Below are positions 5,994 to 11,386 of a stretch of 11,386 nucleotides of DNA, in pieces. The DNA lies in assembly GCF_002479325.1 (NCBI RefSeq), contig NZ_DLMO01000057.1, positions 1-11,386 on the forward strand. Reading direction: 5' to 3'. The notes below the pieces were generated by a model, which saw only the letters and a program-made list of their open reading frames with translations, was not told the DNA's origin and did not search any database. Position 1 is the stretch's first letter. Every line of letters starts with the position of its first letter. A program made the position numbers and the translations under genes. This stretch comes from Brevundimonas sp. UBA7534. Lineage in GTDB: Bacteria; Pseudomonadota; Alphaproteobacteria; Caulobacterales; Caulobacteraceae.

Positions 5994-8399
5994 TCACCAG
6001 TTCAGGCTGACCCGCGCATAGGCGTAGCGGCCGTTGAAGCCGAAGGGCGAATAGAAGGGGAAGCCCAGCACGCCGTTGGAATTCAGTGCGGCCGGCACAT
6101 AGTCCGGGTATTCGTCGAAGACGTTGTCGACGCCCAGCGCCAGGCCGATGCGGTCGGTCAGCTGATAGCGGCCTTCCAGATCCACCACCGTCTTGGCGCC
6201 GGTCGAATAGTCGCTGGCGGCGGTCGAGCCAGGTTGCAGAACGTCGCCGTAGTAGGTGGCCTTCAGCGTGGCCCCCCACTGGTTCAGACGCCAGTCGGCC
6301 GAGGCCGAGACCTTGGTGTCGGGCGTGCCGTCCTCGATGGTCAGGATGCGCTGGCGGGCGAACAGGGTCGGAACCGGGTTGAGCACCGACGAGGAGGTCG
6401 GCAGGCTGGTCACCGAGACATCGTTGAAGTTCGCCGCGACCGTGAAGTCGAAGTCGCCGATCGCCTCGGTGGGCAGGCGATAGCGGCCCACGACGTCCAC
6501 GCCTTCGGTTTCGGTGGACACGCCGTTCAGGAAGAAGCGGGCGGCCTGGATGCCCAGCGGATCCAGCAGGCTGGCGACCTGGGGCGAGAAGCTGCGGTTA
6601 ATCAGTTCGGACAGGACGATCTGGTCGTCGATGTCGATCTTGTAGGCGTCGACCGTCAGGTTGAAGTCACCCAGCCGCAGCACAGCGCCCAAGGAATAGT
6701 TTGTCGAGGTCTCCGCCTTCAGCGGGCGCGCGCCCAGGGCGGAGGCGACGGCGCTGGTGGCCGGGAAGGTGCCTGTCTCGACCACCGCGCCGTTCTGGAT
6801 CACCGAAGAGGTCGAGGTGAAGAAGGACTGCTGCAGGGACGGCGCGCGGAAGCCGGTCGAGATCGAGCCGCGCAGGGCGAAGGCGCGGGTGAAGTCGTAG
6901 CGGGCGCTGAACTTGCCGGTCTGGGTGTCGCCGAAGTCGGAATAGTCCTCGAAGCGCACGGCGCCTTCCACGGTCAGCTTTTCGGTGAGCGGGATTTCGA
7001 CGTCGGCGTAGGCGGCGAAGTTGTCGCGGTCGGCGTCGACCTCGTTCGACGGCTGGAAGCCGACGAAGCCCTGGGCGCCGCCGGCGAGGGCGGTGTTGGC
7101 GCCCAAGGGGCCGCGATTGTAGCTTTCGGGCTGACCGGCCTCGATCTTGTAGCCCTCCCAGCGCTGCTCCAGACCCCAGGCGAAGTTCAACGGGCCGGCC
7201 GACAGGCCCACGTCGAAGGCCTGGCTGAAGTCGGCGCCCAGAACCAGCTGATCATAGATCAGGGAGCCGGAATCGAAGGTGGTCGGCGAGGCCGAGCCAT
7301 AGGTCGAGTTCAGGGACTCCCGGGTCTCGAAATCGAGGGCGTTGCGGCCATAGACCAGGCTGATCTCGGCGTCCCAGCCGCCCAGCTGGCCGCGCACGCC
7401 GCCGGCGGCCGAGACGTCCTGGCTGTCCACGCCGATCTTGGGCAGGAAGCCGTTCGGGTAGATGGCCGCCACATTGTTCACATTGTCGGACAGGCGGGGG
7501 AAGGCGGCGCTTTCGCTCTGGCGGTCCTGATAGCCGGCCCAGCCGAACGCCTCCCAGCCATTGCCCAGCGGCTTTCCGGCGTTGGCGAAGACGGTCCACT
7601 GCTCGACCTCGGGGTCGCCGGCGCGGGCGGTGATGGCGCCGTTGGCGGCGGCGCGCGGATCGTAGTCGGAGCGGTTGGTCGGGTCGCGCTGGAGATATTC
7701 CGCCGACAGGGTCAGATAGCCGTCCGATCCCACGGCCAGCCCCTGCCAGGCCGAGGCGGTGACGGTCTGGCCGTCATGCTCGTCACGCTCGCCGCGCGCG
7801 GTCTCCACGGTGGTCAGATACTGGCCGTAGGTGACGCTGGCGCCGCCGCCGCTGGAGGCCTCCTTCAGGCGCAGGTTGACCACGCCGGCGATGGCGTCGG
7901 AGCCATATTGGGCCGAGGCGCCGTCGCGCAGCACCTCGACGCGGTCCAGGGCGCCGGTCGGGATGGCGTTCAGGTCCACCGCGGCCGAGCCGCGGCCGAT
8001 CGAGCCGTTGACGTTGACCAGCGCCGAGGCGTGGCGACGCGTGCCGTTCAGCAGGACCAGCGTCTGGTCGGGCGACAGGCCGCGCAGGGTCGCCGGGCGA
8101 ACCGAGTCGGTGCCGTCCACCACGGTCGGGCGAGCGAAGGTCAGCGAGGGCACGGTCTGCGACAGGGCGGCGGCGAACTCGGTGGTGCCGCGCTGCTGCA
8201 GGGTCTCGCTGGTCACGACGTCGACCGGGGCCAGGGTGTCCAGGCGCGAACGGTTCGGCACGCGCGTGCCCGTCACGACGATGTCCTCGACCGTGGCGGT
8301 CGGATCGGCGTCGGGGGTGGTCTGGGCCAGGGCGGGGGCGGCGCCGAACAGGGCGATCACGGACGCGGCGCTCAGCAGGGTGGAAAGGCGGGAGGTCAT
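5994..8399 (-). CDS. TonB-dependent outer membrane receptor
   Basis: TonB-dependent receptors import scarce nutrients across the outer membrane using energy passed on by TonB-ExbBD. The 801-residue protein starts with a signal peptide (hydrophobic core 8-22, likely cut after ALA at 25). A TonB box-like VEDIVVTGTR (37-46) follows, then a plug domain (about 52-180) with LRGLSPDQTLVLLNGTRRH, VEVLRDGASAQYGSDAIAG and a closing VNLRLKE. The rest is a 22-strand-type barrel ending in the aromatic signal LNW at the C-terminus. There is no extra N-terminal signalling (STN) domain, so it is not a FecA-type transducer. The ATG at 8399 has AAGGA eight bases upstream and puts the signal peptide right at the N-terminus. 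The substrate is unknown. No transporter, sigma factor or Fur-like site lies next to it, so iron uptake should not be assumed. Confidence 0.96.
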   Translation of the reverse strand: MTSRLSTLLSAASVIALFGAAPALAQTTPDADPTATVEDIVVTGTRVPNRSRLDTLAPVDVVTSETLQQRGTTEFAAALSQTVPSLTFARPTVVDGTDSVRPATLRGLSPDQTLVLLNGTRRHASALVNVNGSIGRGSAAVDLNAIPTGALDRVEVLRDGASAQYGSDAIAGVVNLRLKEASSGGGASVTYGQYLTTVETARGERDEHDGQTVTASAWQGLAVGSDGYLTLSAEYLQRDPTNRSDYDPRAAANGAITARAGDPEVEQWTVFANAGKPLGNGWEAFGWAGYQDRQSESAAFPRLSDNVNNVAAIYPNGFLPKIGVDSQDVSAAGGVRGQLGGWDAEISLVYGRNALDFETRESLNSTYGSASPTTFDSGSLIYDQLVLGADFSQAFDVGLSAGPLNFAWGLEQRWEGYKIEAGQPESYNRGPLGANTALAGGAQGFVGFQPSNEVDADRDNFAAYADVEIPLTEKLTVEGAVRFEDYSDFGDTQTGKFSARYDFTRAFALRGSISTGFRAPSLQQSFFTSTSSVIQNGAVVETGTFPATSAVASALGARPLKAETSTNYSLGAVLRLGDFNLTVDAYKIDIDDQIVLSELINRSFSPQVASLLDPLGIQAARFFLNGVSTETEGVDVVGRYRLPTEAIGDFDFTVAANFNDVSVTSLPTSSSVLNPVPTLFARQRILTIEDGTPDTKVSASADWRLNQWGATLKATYYGDVLQPGSTAASDYSTGAKTVVDLEGRYQLTDRIGLALGVDNVFDEYPDYVPAALNSNGVLGFPFYSPFGFNGRYAYARVSLNW

Positions 8400-8432
8400 G
8401 GAGAAGTCCTTTGGGGAGACGCGAGAGAGCAT

Positions 8433-8456
8433 CCGGCGGTCTTGCTGCGCCGCCGG
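8433..8456 (-). promoter_or_regulatory. Leader hairpin between the upstream ORF and the receptor
   Basis: CCGGCGG, a 10-base loop, CCGCCGG forms a perfect 7-pair GC stem on the minus strand, 33 bases before the receptor ATG. The left arm can instead pair with CCGCCG just after the upstream ORF stop (about 8488-8493). That segment can itself pair with GCGGC at the ORF's last codons. The three pairings exclude each other in the manner of an attenuator. There is no T-run, so control of translation or Rho access is likelier than intrinsic termination. GC-rich composition makes such pairings easier by chance. Confidence 0.4.
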
Positions 8457-8496
8457 TTGGGAGAGGTCAGGATTGGAAACGGGACGTGCGGCGGTC

Positions 8497-8553
8497 TCAG
8501 CCGCGGCGACATCGTCGGGCGCGACAGGCGTTTCGGAACAGGCTGTGGCGCAT
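8497..8553 (-). CDS. Cys/Arg-rich upstream ORF (candidate leader peptide) of the receptor gene
   Basis: The 18-codon ORF reads MRHSLFRNACRARRCRRG and stops with TGA. Its ATG has GGAGG five bases upstream, a better Shine-Dalgarno sequence than most annotated genes in this window. It ends 97 bases before the receptor ATG and starts about 47 bases inside the predicted transcript. Two Cys and seven Arg in 18 residues, with the stop codon sitting inside a possible hairpin, suggest a regulatory leader peptide whose translation or stalling controls the receptor. Leader peptides and upstream ORFs are known to control other bacterial nutrient and metal genes, including a copper-responsive one before a TonB-dependent transporter in Bordetella. 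No homology to that case is claimed. It could also be an incidental ORF. Confidence 0.5.
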   Translation of the reverse strand: MRHSLFRNACRARRCRRG

Positions 8554-8599
8554 GAGGCCCTCCAGGCGCGGCACAGGGGAGGCGTGTCGCGGCAAGGGC

Positions 8600-8628
8600 G
8601 ATATTGAGACCGTATCGAGGCGCGTCAA
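8600..8628 (-). promoter_or_regulatory. Candidate promoter of the receptor gene
   Basis: On the minus strand TTGACGC, 14 bases, TCAATATC. The -35 matches the Caulobacter consensus TTGACGS at every position. The -10 matches GCTANAWC at six of eight positions, counting the N. It predicts a 5' leader of roughly 190 bases that includes the upstream ORF. Confidence 0.5.
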
Positions 8629-8640
8629 TCCGGGCCATGC

Positions 8641-8655
8641 GCCAGATTTTCTGGC
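8641..8655. promoter_or_regulatory. 15-base palindrome upstream of the receptor promoter
   Basis: GCCAGA-TTT-TCTGGC is a perfect 6+6 inverted repeat with an AT centre. It lies just upstream of the candidate -35 element of the receptor promoter, where an activator or repressor dimer would fit. It has no T-run beyond the loop, so it is unlikely to be a terminator. The regulator is unknown. Confidence 0.4.
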
Positions 8656-8709
8656 CGGGTCTTTAGAAATCCTTACGCCGCGGGCCGGCCGGGCTGACCC
8701 GTGGACAGG

Positions 8710-8742
8710 AAAAAGGGCGCGTCCCGTGCGGAACGCGCCCTT
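8710..8742 (-). terminator. Rho-independent terminator of the rpsF-rpsR-rplI operon
   Basis: On the minus strand AAGGGCGCGTTCC, loop GCAC, GGGACGCGCCC, then TTTTT. This is an 11-pair stem with one G-T pair and a five-base T-run, starting 25 bases after the rplI stop. Its sequence is close to the receptor terminator at 5939-5970. Confidence 0.93.
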
Positions 8743-8767
8743 GTCCTAGTCGTCGATCCGGTCGGGA

Positions 8768-9352
8768 TCAGGCTTCGTCGCCGAAGCCTTCCTGTTGACC
8801 GGCGCCGCCTTCGATCAGCTCCTGGGCCGATTGCTCGGCGGCCTGGCGCTCATCGTCGAACTGGCTGCGGATGACGTCTTCACCCTTGGCCTGACGCTCG
8901 GCTTCGTCTTGCGAGCGGGCGATGTTGACCTTGACCGTGGCGCGAACCTCGGCGTGCAGGCGGACCAGCACTTCGTGGACGCCCAGGGTCTTGATCGCCG
9001 TGTTCAGCACGACCTGCGAACGCTCGACCTTGCCGCCTTCGGCCTGGATGGCCTCGGCGACGTCGCGGCCCGCGACCGAACCGTACAGCTGGCCGGTTTC
9101 GCCGGCCTGGCGGATCATGACGTAGGTTTCGCCGTCGATCTTGTCGGCGACCTTCTGCGCGTCGGCCTTGTTCTTTTCGTTGCGCTGCTCGATGGCGGCG
9201 CGGTCGAGTTCGAAGGCCTTCAGGTTGGCGGCGGTGGCCCGGCGGGCCTTGTCGCGCGGCAGAAGGAAGTTGCGGGCGAAGCCGTCCTTGACGGACACGA
9301 CGTCGCCGATGGCGCCGAGGTTCTCGACGCGTTCCAGCAGAACGACCTTCAT
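8768..9352 (-). CDS. rplI: 50S ribosomal protein L9
   Basis: L9 binds 23S rRNA domain V with its N-domain and extends from the large subunit near the L1 stalk. The opening MKVVLLERVENLGAIGDVVS with GFARNFLLPRDKA (24-36) is the classic L9 signature. The C-domain shows LYGSVAGRDVAEAI (89-102) and IKTLGVHEVLVRLHAEV (120-136). At 194 residues it is about 45 longer than the E. coli protein; the acidic, glutamine-rich tail from about 148 is typical of alphaproteobacteria. The ATG comes one base after the rpsR stop, with only a weak ribosome binding site, so translation is probably coupled to rpsR. It is the last gene of the operon before a strong terminator. Confidence 0.98.
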   Translation of the reverse strand: MKVVLLERVENLGAIGDVVSVKDGFARNFLLPRDKARRATAANLKAFELDRAAIEQRNEKNKADAQKVADKIDGETYVMIRQAGETGQLYGSVAGRDVAEAIQAEGGKVERSQVVLNTAIKTLGVHEVLVRLHAEVRATVKVNIARSQDEAERQAKGEDVIRSQFDDERQAAEQSAQELIEGGAGQQEGFGDEA

Positions 9353-9353
9353 C

Positions 9354-9629
9354 TTACTTCACCACGTACGGCAGGAGGGCCAGATAGCGGGCGCGCTTGA
9401 TGGCCTTGGCCAGTTCGCGCTGCTTCTTCTGCGAGACGGCGGTGATGCGCGAAGGCACGATCTTGCCGCGTTCGGAGACGTAGCGCTGCAGCAGCTTCAC
9501 GTCCTTGTAGTCGATCTTCGGCGCGTTGGCGCCCGAGAACGGGCACACCTTGCGGCGACGATAGAAGGGGCGACGGGCCGGGCCGGAGCCGGCCGGAGCG
9601 CCCGGGGTGGGGGCAGTCGTATCGGTCAT
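9354..9629 (-). CDS. rpsR: 30S ribosomal protein S18
   Basis: S18 sits on the platform of the small subunit and binds 16S rRNA together with S6. The 91-residue protein has a short Pro/Ala-rich head (about 1-19), then the conserved core RRPFYRRRKVCPFSG (19-33), YKDVKLLQRYVSERGKIVPS (41-60) and a basic end KRARYLALLPYV. Only one cysteine is present, so the zinc-binding set seen in some S18 proteins is absent. AAGGA eight bases before the ATG overlaps the rpsF stop codon, and the two genes are 11 bases apart, which fits coupled expression with its binding partner S6. Confidence 0.98.
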   Translation of the reverse strand: MTDTTAPTPGAPAGSGPARRPFYRRRKVCPFSGANAPKIDYKDVKLLQRYVSERGKIVPSRITAVSQKKQRELAKAIKRARYLALLPYVVK

Positions 9630-9640
9630 GTCCGGTTTCC

Positions 9641-10027
9641 TTATTCGGCGTCGGAGGAAGCGTCGTCGCGCGGGGTGCGCTCGCGCTCACGCTCGCGTTC
9701 ACGCTCGCGGCGGGCCAGCAGGGGCGACAGTTCCAGGTCGAGTTCCTCGACCTTGACGGTCAGCCAACGCAGGACGTCCTCGTTGATCGACAGCTGACGC
9801 TCGACCTCGGCCATGGCGGCCGGGGGGGCGTCGACGGCCAGCAGCGAATAGTGAGCCTTGCGGTTCTTCTTCACGCGGTAGGTCAGGTTGCGCAGACCCC
9901 AGTATTCGATCTTGGCGACCGAGCCGCCGCCGGCGACGATCAGATCCTTGATGGTGTCATTCAGCGCTTCGGCCTGCTGCGCCGAGATGTCCTGGCGCGT
10001 CATGACCGTGTGCTCGTAAAGAGCCAT
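9641..10027 (-). CDS. rpsF: 30S ribosomal protein S6
   Basis: S6 is a small-subunit platform protein that pairs with S18. The 128-residue protein has the usual start MALYEHTVMTRQD, the ferredoxin-like core with IEYWGLRNLTYRVKKNRKAHY, and LSINEDVLRWLTVKVEE. It then carries an unusual charged tail of alternating Arg and Glu (about RERERERERERER) ending DDASSDAE. A variable tail after the core is common in S6, but the strict RE alternation comes from a 12-base tandem DNA repeat. The ATG at 10027 is preferred because YE at 4-5 lines up with other S6 starts and GGAG lies eight bases upstream. An in-frame GTG further up is discussed under rejected items. It heads the operon. Confidence 0.96.
   Translation of the reverse strand: MALYEHTVMTRQDISAQQAEALNDTIKDLIVAGGGSVAKIEYWGLRNLTYRVKKNRKAHYSLLAVDAPPAAMAEVERQLSINEDVLRWLTVKVEELDLELSPLLARRERERERERERTPRDDASSDAE
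9678..9709. repeat. 12-base tandem repeat in the rpsF 3' end
   Basis: About 2.7 copies of CGCTCGCG(C/T)TCA on the plus strand code for the Arg-Glu alternation in the S6 tail. Unit number changes would add or remove four residues without shifting the frame. Confidence 0.8.
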
Positions 10028-10166
10028 GCGGTAGTCTCCCTTGTGGGCGTCGGCGCGGAAACGACCGGGTAAGTCGATCTCCACGATGGCTCCTGGCGCG
10101 GCGGCCGGACCGAGCGTCCGTCCCTTTGGCGTTCCGCGACAGGACCGAAGCCCTGGAAAGCGGGCG

Positions 10167-10195
10167 CGTATAGGGGAAAAGGCGTCGTGAGGCAA
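10167..10195 (-). promoter_or_regulatory. Candidate rpsF operon promoter
   Basis: On the minus strand TTGCCT, 17 bases, TATACG. Each hexamer agrees with the sigma-70 consensus at four of six positions with ideal spacing. It also fits the Caulobacter pattern with a 14-base gap. The TATA sits in very GC-rich DNA, about 140 bases upstream of the rpsF ATG. Confidence 0.55.
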
Positions 10196-10209
10196 GGCGG
10201 CGCAGGCGC

Positions 10210-10238
10210 TTGTGGCGCACAACCAGCCCGCCTAAACC
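10210..10238 (+). promoter_or_regulatory. Candidate mccB promoter giving a leaderless transcript
   Basis: TTGTGGC, 14 bases, CCTAAACC. The -10 octamer matches GCTANAWC at six of eight positions, counting the N. It ends six bases before the mccB ATG, so transcription would begin at or next to the start codon. No ribosome binding site precedes the ATG, which fits a leaderless message. Confidence 0.45.
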
Positions 10239-10244
10239 GTCCCC

Positions 10245-11386
10245 ATGCCGAAACTGACGTCAGCGGTCGATCCGCAGAGCCCGCAATACAAGTCTCTGCA
10301 CGCGCACAACAGCGCCCTGGCCGCCGAACTTCGCGAGCGCGTGGCCCAGGCGGCGCGCGGCGGGTCGGACAAGGCGCGCGAGCGGCACGTCTCGCGCGGC
10401 AAGCTGCTGCCGCGCGACCGGGTGGAGCGGCTGCTGGACCCCGGCTCGCCCTTTCTGGAGGTGGGGCAACTGGCGGCGAACGGCATGTATGACGACGAGG
10501 CGCCGGGCGCCGGCGTGATCGCCGGGATCGGGCGCGTCTCGGGCCGCGAGGTGATGATCGTCGCCAACGACCCGACGGTGAAGGGCGGCGCCTATTTCCC
10601 GATGACGGTGAAGAAGCACCTGCGCGCCCAGGAGATCGCCGAACAGAACCGCCTGCCGTGCGTCTATCTGGTCGACAGCGGCGGGGCCAACCTGCCGCAC
10701 CAGGCCGAGGTGTTTCCCGACCGCGACCATTTCGGCCGCATCTTCTTCAACCAGGCCCGGATGAGCGCCAAGGGGATCGCACAGATCGCCTGCGTCATGG
10801 GCCTGTCGACCGCCGGCGGGGCCTATGTGCCGGCCATGTCGGACGAGACGGTCATCGTCAGGAACCAGGGCGCCATCTTCCTGGCCGGGCCGCCGCTGGT
10901 GAAGGCCGCGACGGGCGAGGTGATCACCGCCGAGGAGCTGGGCGGGGCCGAGACCCACGGGCGGCGGTCGGGGGTGGTCGACCACGTGGCCGAGAACGAC
11001 GAGCACGCGCTGGAGATCGTACGGTCCATCGTGGCCAACCTGAACACCACCAAGGCCGTCGAGACGGACGTGCGCGAACCGCGCGCGCCGGCCTTCGATC
11101 CGGAGGAGCTGTACGGCCTGATCCCCGAGGACGTGCGCGCGCCCTATGACGTGCGAGAGGTGATCGCCCGCATCGTCGACGGGTCGGAGTTCGACGAGTT
11201 CAAGACCCTGTACGGATCGACCCTGGTGTGCGGCTTCGCCCGCATATGGGGGTATCCGGTGGCGATCCTGGCCAACAACGGGGTGATCTTTTCCGAGAGC
11301 GCGCAGAAGGGGGCGCACTTCATCGAGCTGGCGTGCAAGCGCAAGATCCCGCTGCTGTTCCTGCAGAACATCTCCGGCTTCATGGT
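10245..11386 (+). CDS. mccB: Methylcrotonyl-CoA carboxylase, carboxyltransferase (beta) subunit, N-terminal 380 residues
   Basis: The beta subunit moves the carboxyl group from biotin to 3-methylcrotonyl-CoA in leucine breakdown, working with a biotin-carrying alpha subunit. The reading frame is open from the ATG at 10245 to the right edge. It shows RERHVSRGKLLPRDRV (45-60), DPTVKGGAYFPMTVKKHLRA (109-128), YLVDSGGANLPHQAEVFPDR (141-160), the oxyanion-loop STAGGAYVPAMSD (188-200), AGPPLVKAATGE (214-225) and the start of the second crotonase-like half at QNISGFM (374-380). The VKGGAYFP, ANLPHQAEVFPDRDHFG and AGPPLVKAATGE stretches favour methylcrotonyl-CoA or geranyl-CoA carboxylase over propionyl-CoA carboxylase. 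Family length is about 535, so about 155 codons lie beyond the window. No ribosome binding site precedes the ATG. It diverges from rpsF. Confidence 0.93.
   Translation, partial: MPKLTSAVDPQSPQYKSLHAHNSALAAELRERVAQAARGGSDKARERHVSRGKLLPRDRVERLLDPGSPFLEVGQLAANGMYDDEAPGAGVIAGIGRVSGREVMIVANDPTVKGGAYFPMTVKKHLRAQEIAEQNRLPCVYLVDSGGANLPHQAEVFPDRDHFGRIFFNQARMSAKGIAQIACVMGLSTAGGAYVPAMSDETVIVRNQGAIFLAGPPLVKAATGEVITAEELGGAETHGRRSGVVDHVAENDEHALEIVRSIVANLNTTKAVETDVREPRAPAFDPEELYGLIPEDVRAPYDVREVIARIVDGSEFDEFKTLYGSTLVCGFARIWGYPVAILANNGVIFSESAQKGAHFIELACKRKIPLLFLQNISGFM

Larger units (their letters stand above)
8400..8767. other. Receptor leader and rplI downstream region (368 bases)
   Basis: Read on the minus strand from rplI toward the receptor, this gap contains the rplI terminator, then a 15-base palindrome, then a candidate promoter. 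It ends with a leader of about 190 bases carrying an 18-codon upstream ORF with a strong ribosome binding site and a perfect 7-base hairpin. The leader is long and structured for a receptor gene, which points to regulation at the RNA level. It did not match any riboswitch pattern that I could recognise by eye. Confidence 0.65.
10028..10244. other. Divergent intergenic region between rpsF and mccB
   Basis: This 217-base spacer carries a candidate rpsF promoter and a candidate mccB promoter on opposite strands. Its rpsF side is a transcribed leader of about 130 bases with a CGGAC-GCTCG-GTCCG hairpin (near 10113-10127). It might hold an S6:S18 autoregulatory site, which could not be confirmed by eye. 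The frame upstream of rpsF is open but not protein-like. Confidence 0.6.

Noticed and set aside
6234..8555. Very long open frame on the plus strand opposite the receptor gene (773 codons)
   Set aside because: It is the antisense shadow of the receptor gene in GC-rich DNA. Its translation is low-complexity Gly/Ala/Arg/Gln, has no domain and lacks a ribosome binding site.
8400..8600. Cobalamin or other known riboswitch in the receptor leader
   Set aside because: A long structured leader before a TonB-dependent receptor suggests a B12 riboswitch, but I could not find the conserved B12-box or the other core motifs by eye.
10025..10084. Upstream in-frame GTG for rpsF (10084..10082) with AGGAG five bases before it
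   Set aside because: It would add 19 residues before the conserved S6 N-terminus, where S6 proteins normally begin two or three residues before the YE pair. The ATG at 10027 has its own GGAG. The GTG remains a remote possibility.
10260..11318. Minus-strand open frame opposite mccB (352 codons)
   Set aside because: The plus strand here codes for an unmistakable carboxyltransferase, and the antisense frame is His/Arg/Gly-rich with no family features.

Overview
The window is chromosomal DNA from a GC-rich alphaproteobacterium. It most likely comes from the Caulobacterales, and a Brevundimonas-like organism fits best. The reasons are the gene order (rpsF-rpsR-rplI, then dnaB, alr, radA and cvpA, all on the minus strand), a ribosomal protein L9 with the long acidic tail typical of this class, and several candidate promoters that fit the Caulobacter housekeeping pattern (TTGACGS, 10-14 bases, GCTANAWC). 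No tRNA, rRNA, CRISPR array, transposase, integrase or phage gene was seen. This is mostly housekeeping sequence. The less ordinary material lies between the genes and in the rplI-dnaB gap.

Layout from left to right: the start of cvpA (minus, cut by the window edge); radA (minus); a divergent intergenic region with a Fur-box-like palindrome; a five-helix Yip1-family membrane protein (plus), converging on alr; alr (minus); a 321-base gap holding two 39-base direct repeats; dnaB (minus); a small four-helix membrane protein that looks like a degenerate CPBP/CAAX protease-like protein (minus); a TonB-dependent receptor (minus) with its own terminator; a long receptor leader with a candidate promoter, an 18-codon upstream ORF and alternative hairpins; the rplI terminator; rplI, rpsR and rpsF (minus); a divergent promoter region; and the first two thirds of mccB (plus), cut by the right edge.

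Functionally, rpsF-rpsR-rplI is a compact ribosomal protein operon. DnaB is the replicative helicase. Alr supplies D-alanine for peptidoglycan. RadA is a recombination helicase-like ATPase. CvpA is a membrane protein that in many proteobacteria precedes purF. The receptor and the CPBP-like protein sit between rplI and dnaB, look like lineage-specific accessory genes, and are bounded by two similar intrinsic terminators. MccB belongs to leucine breakdown and is unrelated to its neighbours.

The best leads are the Cys/Arg-rich upstream ORF with an ideal ribosome binding site and switchable hairpins in front of the receptor, the paired 39-base repeats between dnaB and alr, and the Fur-like site between radA and the Yip1 gene. 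No wholly new multi-gene system is evident.
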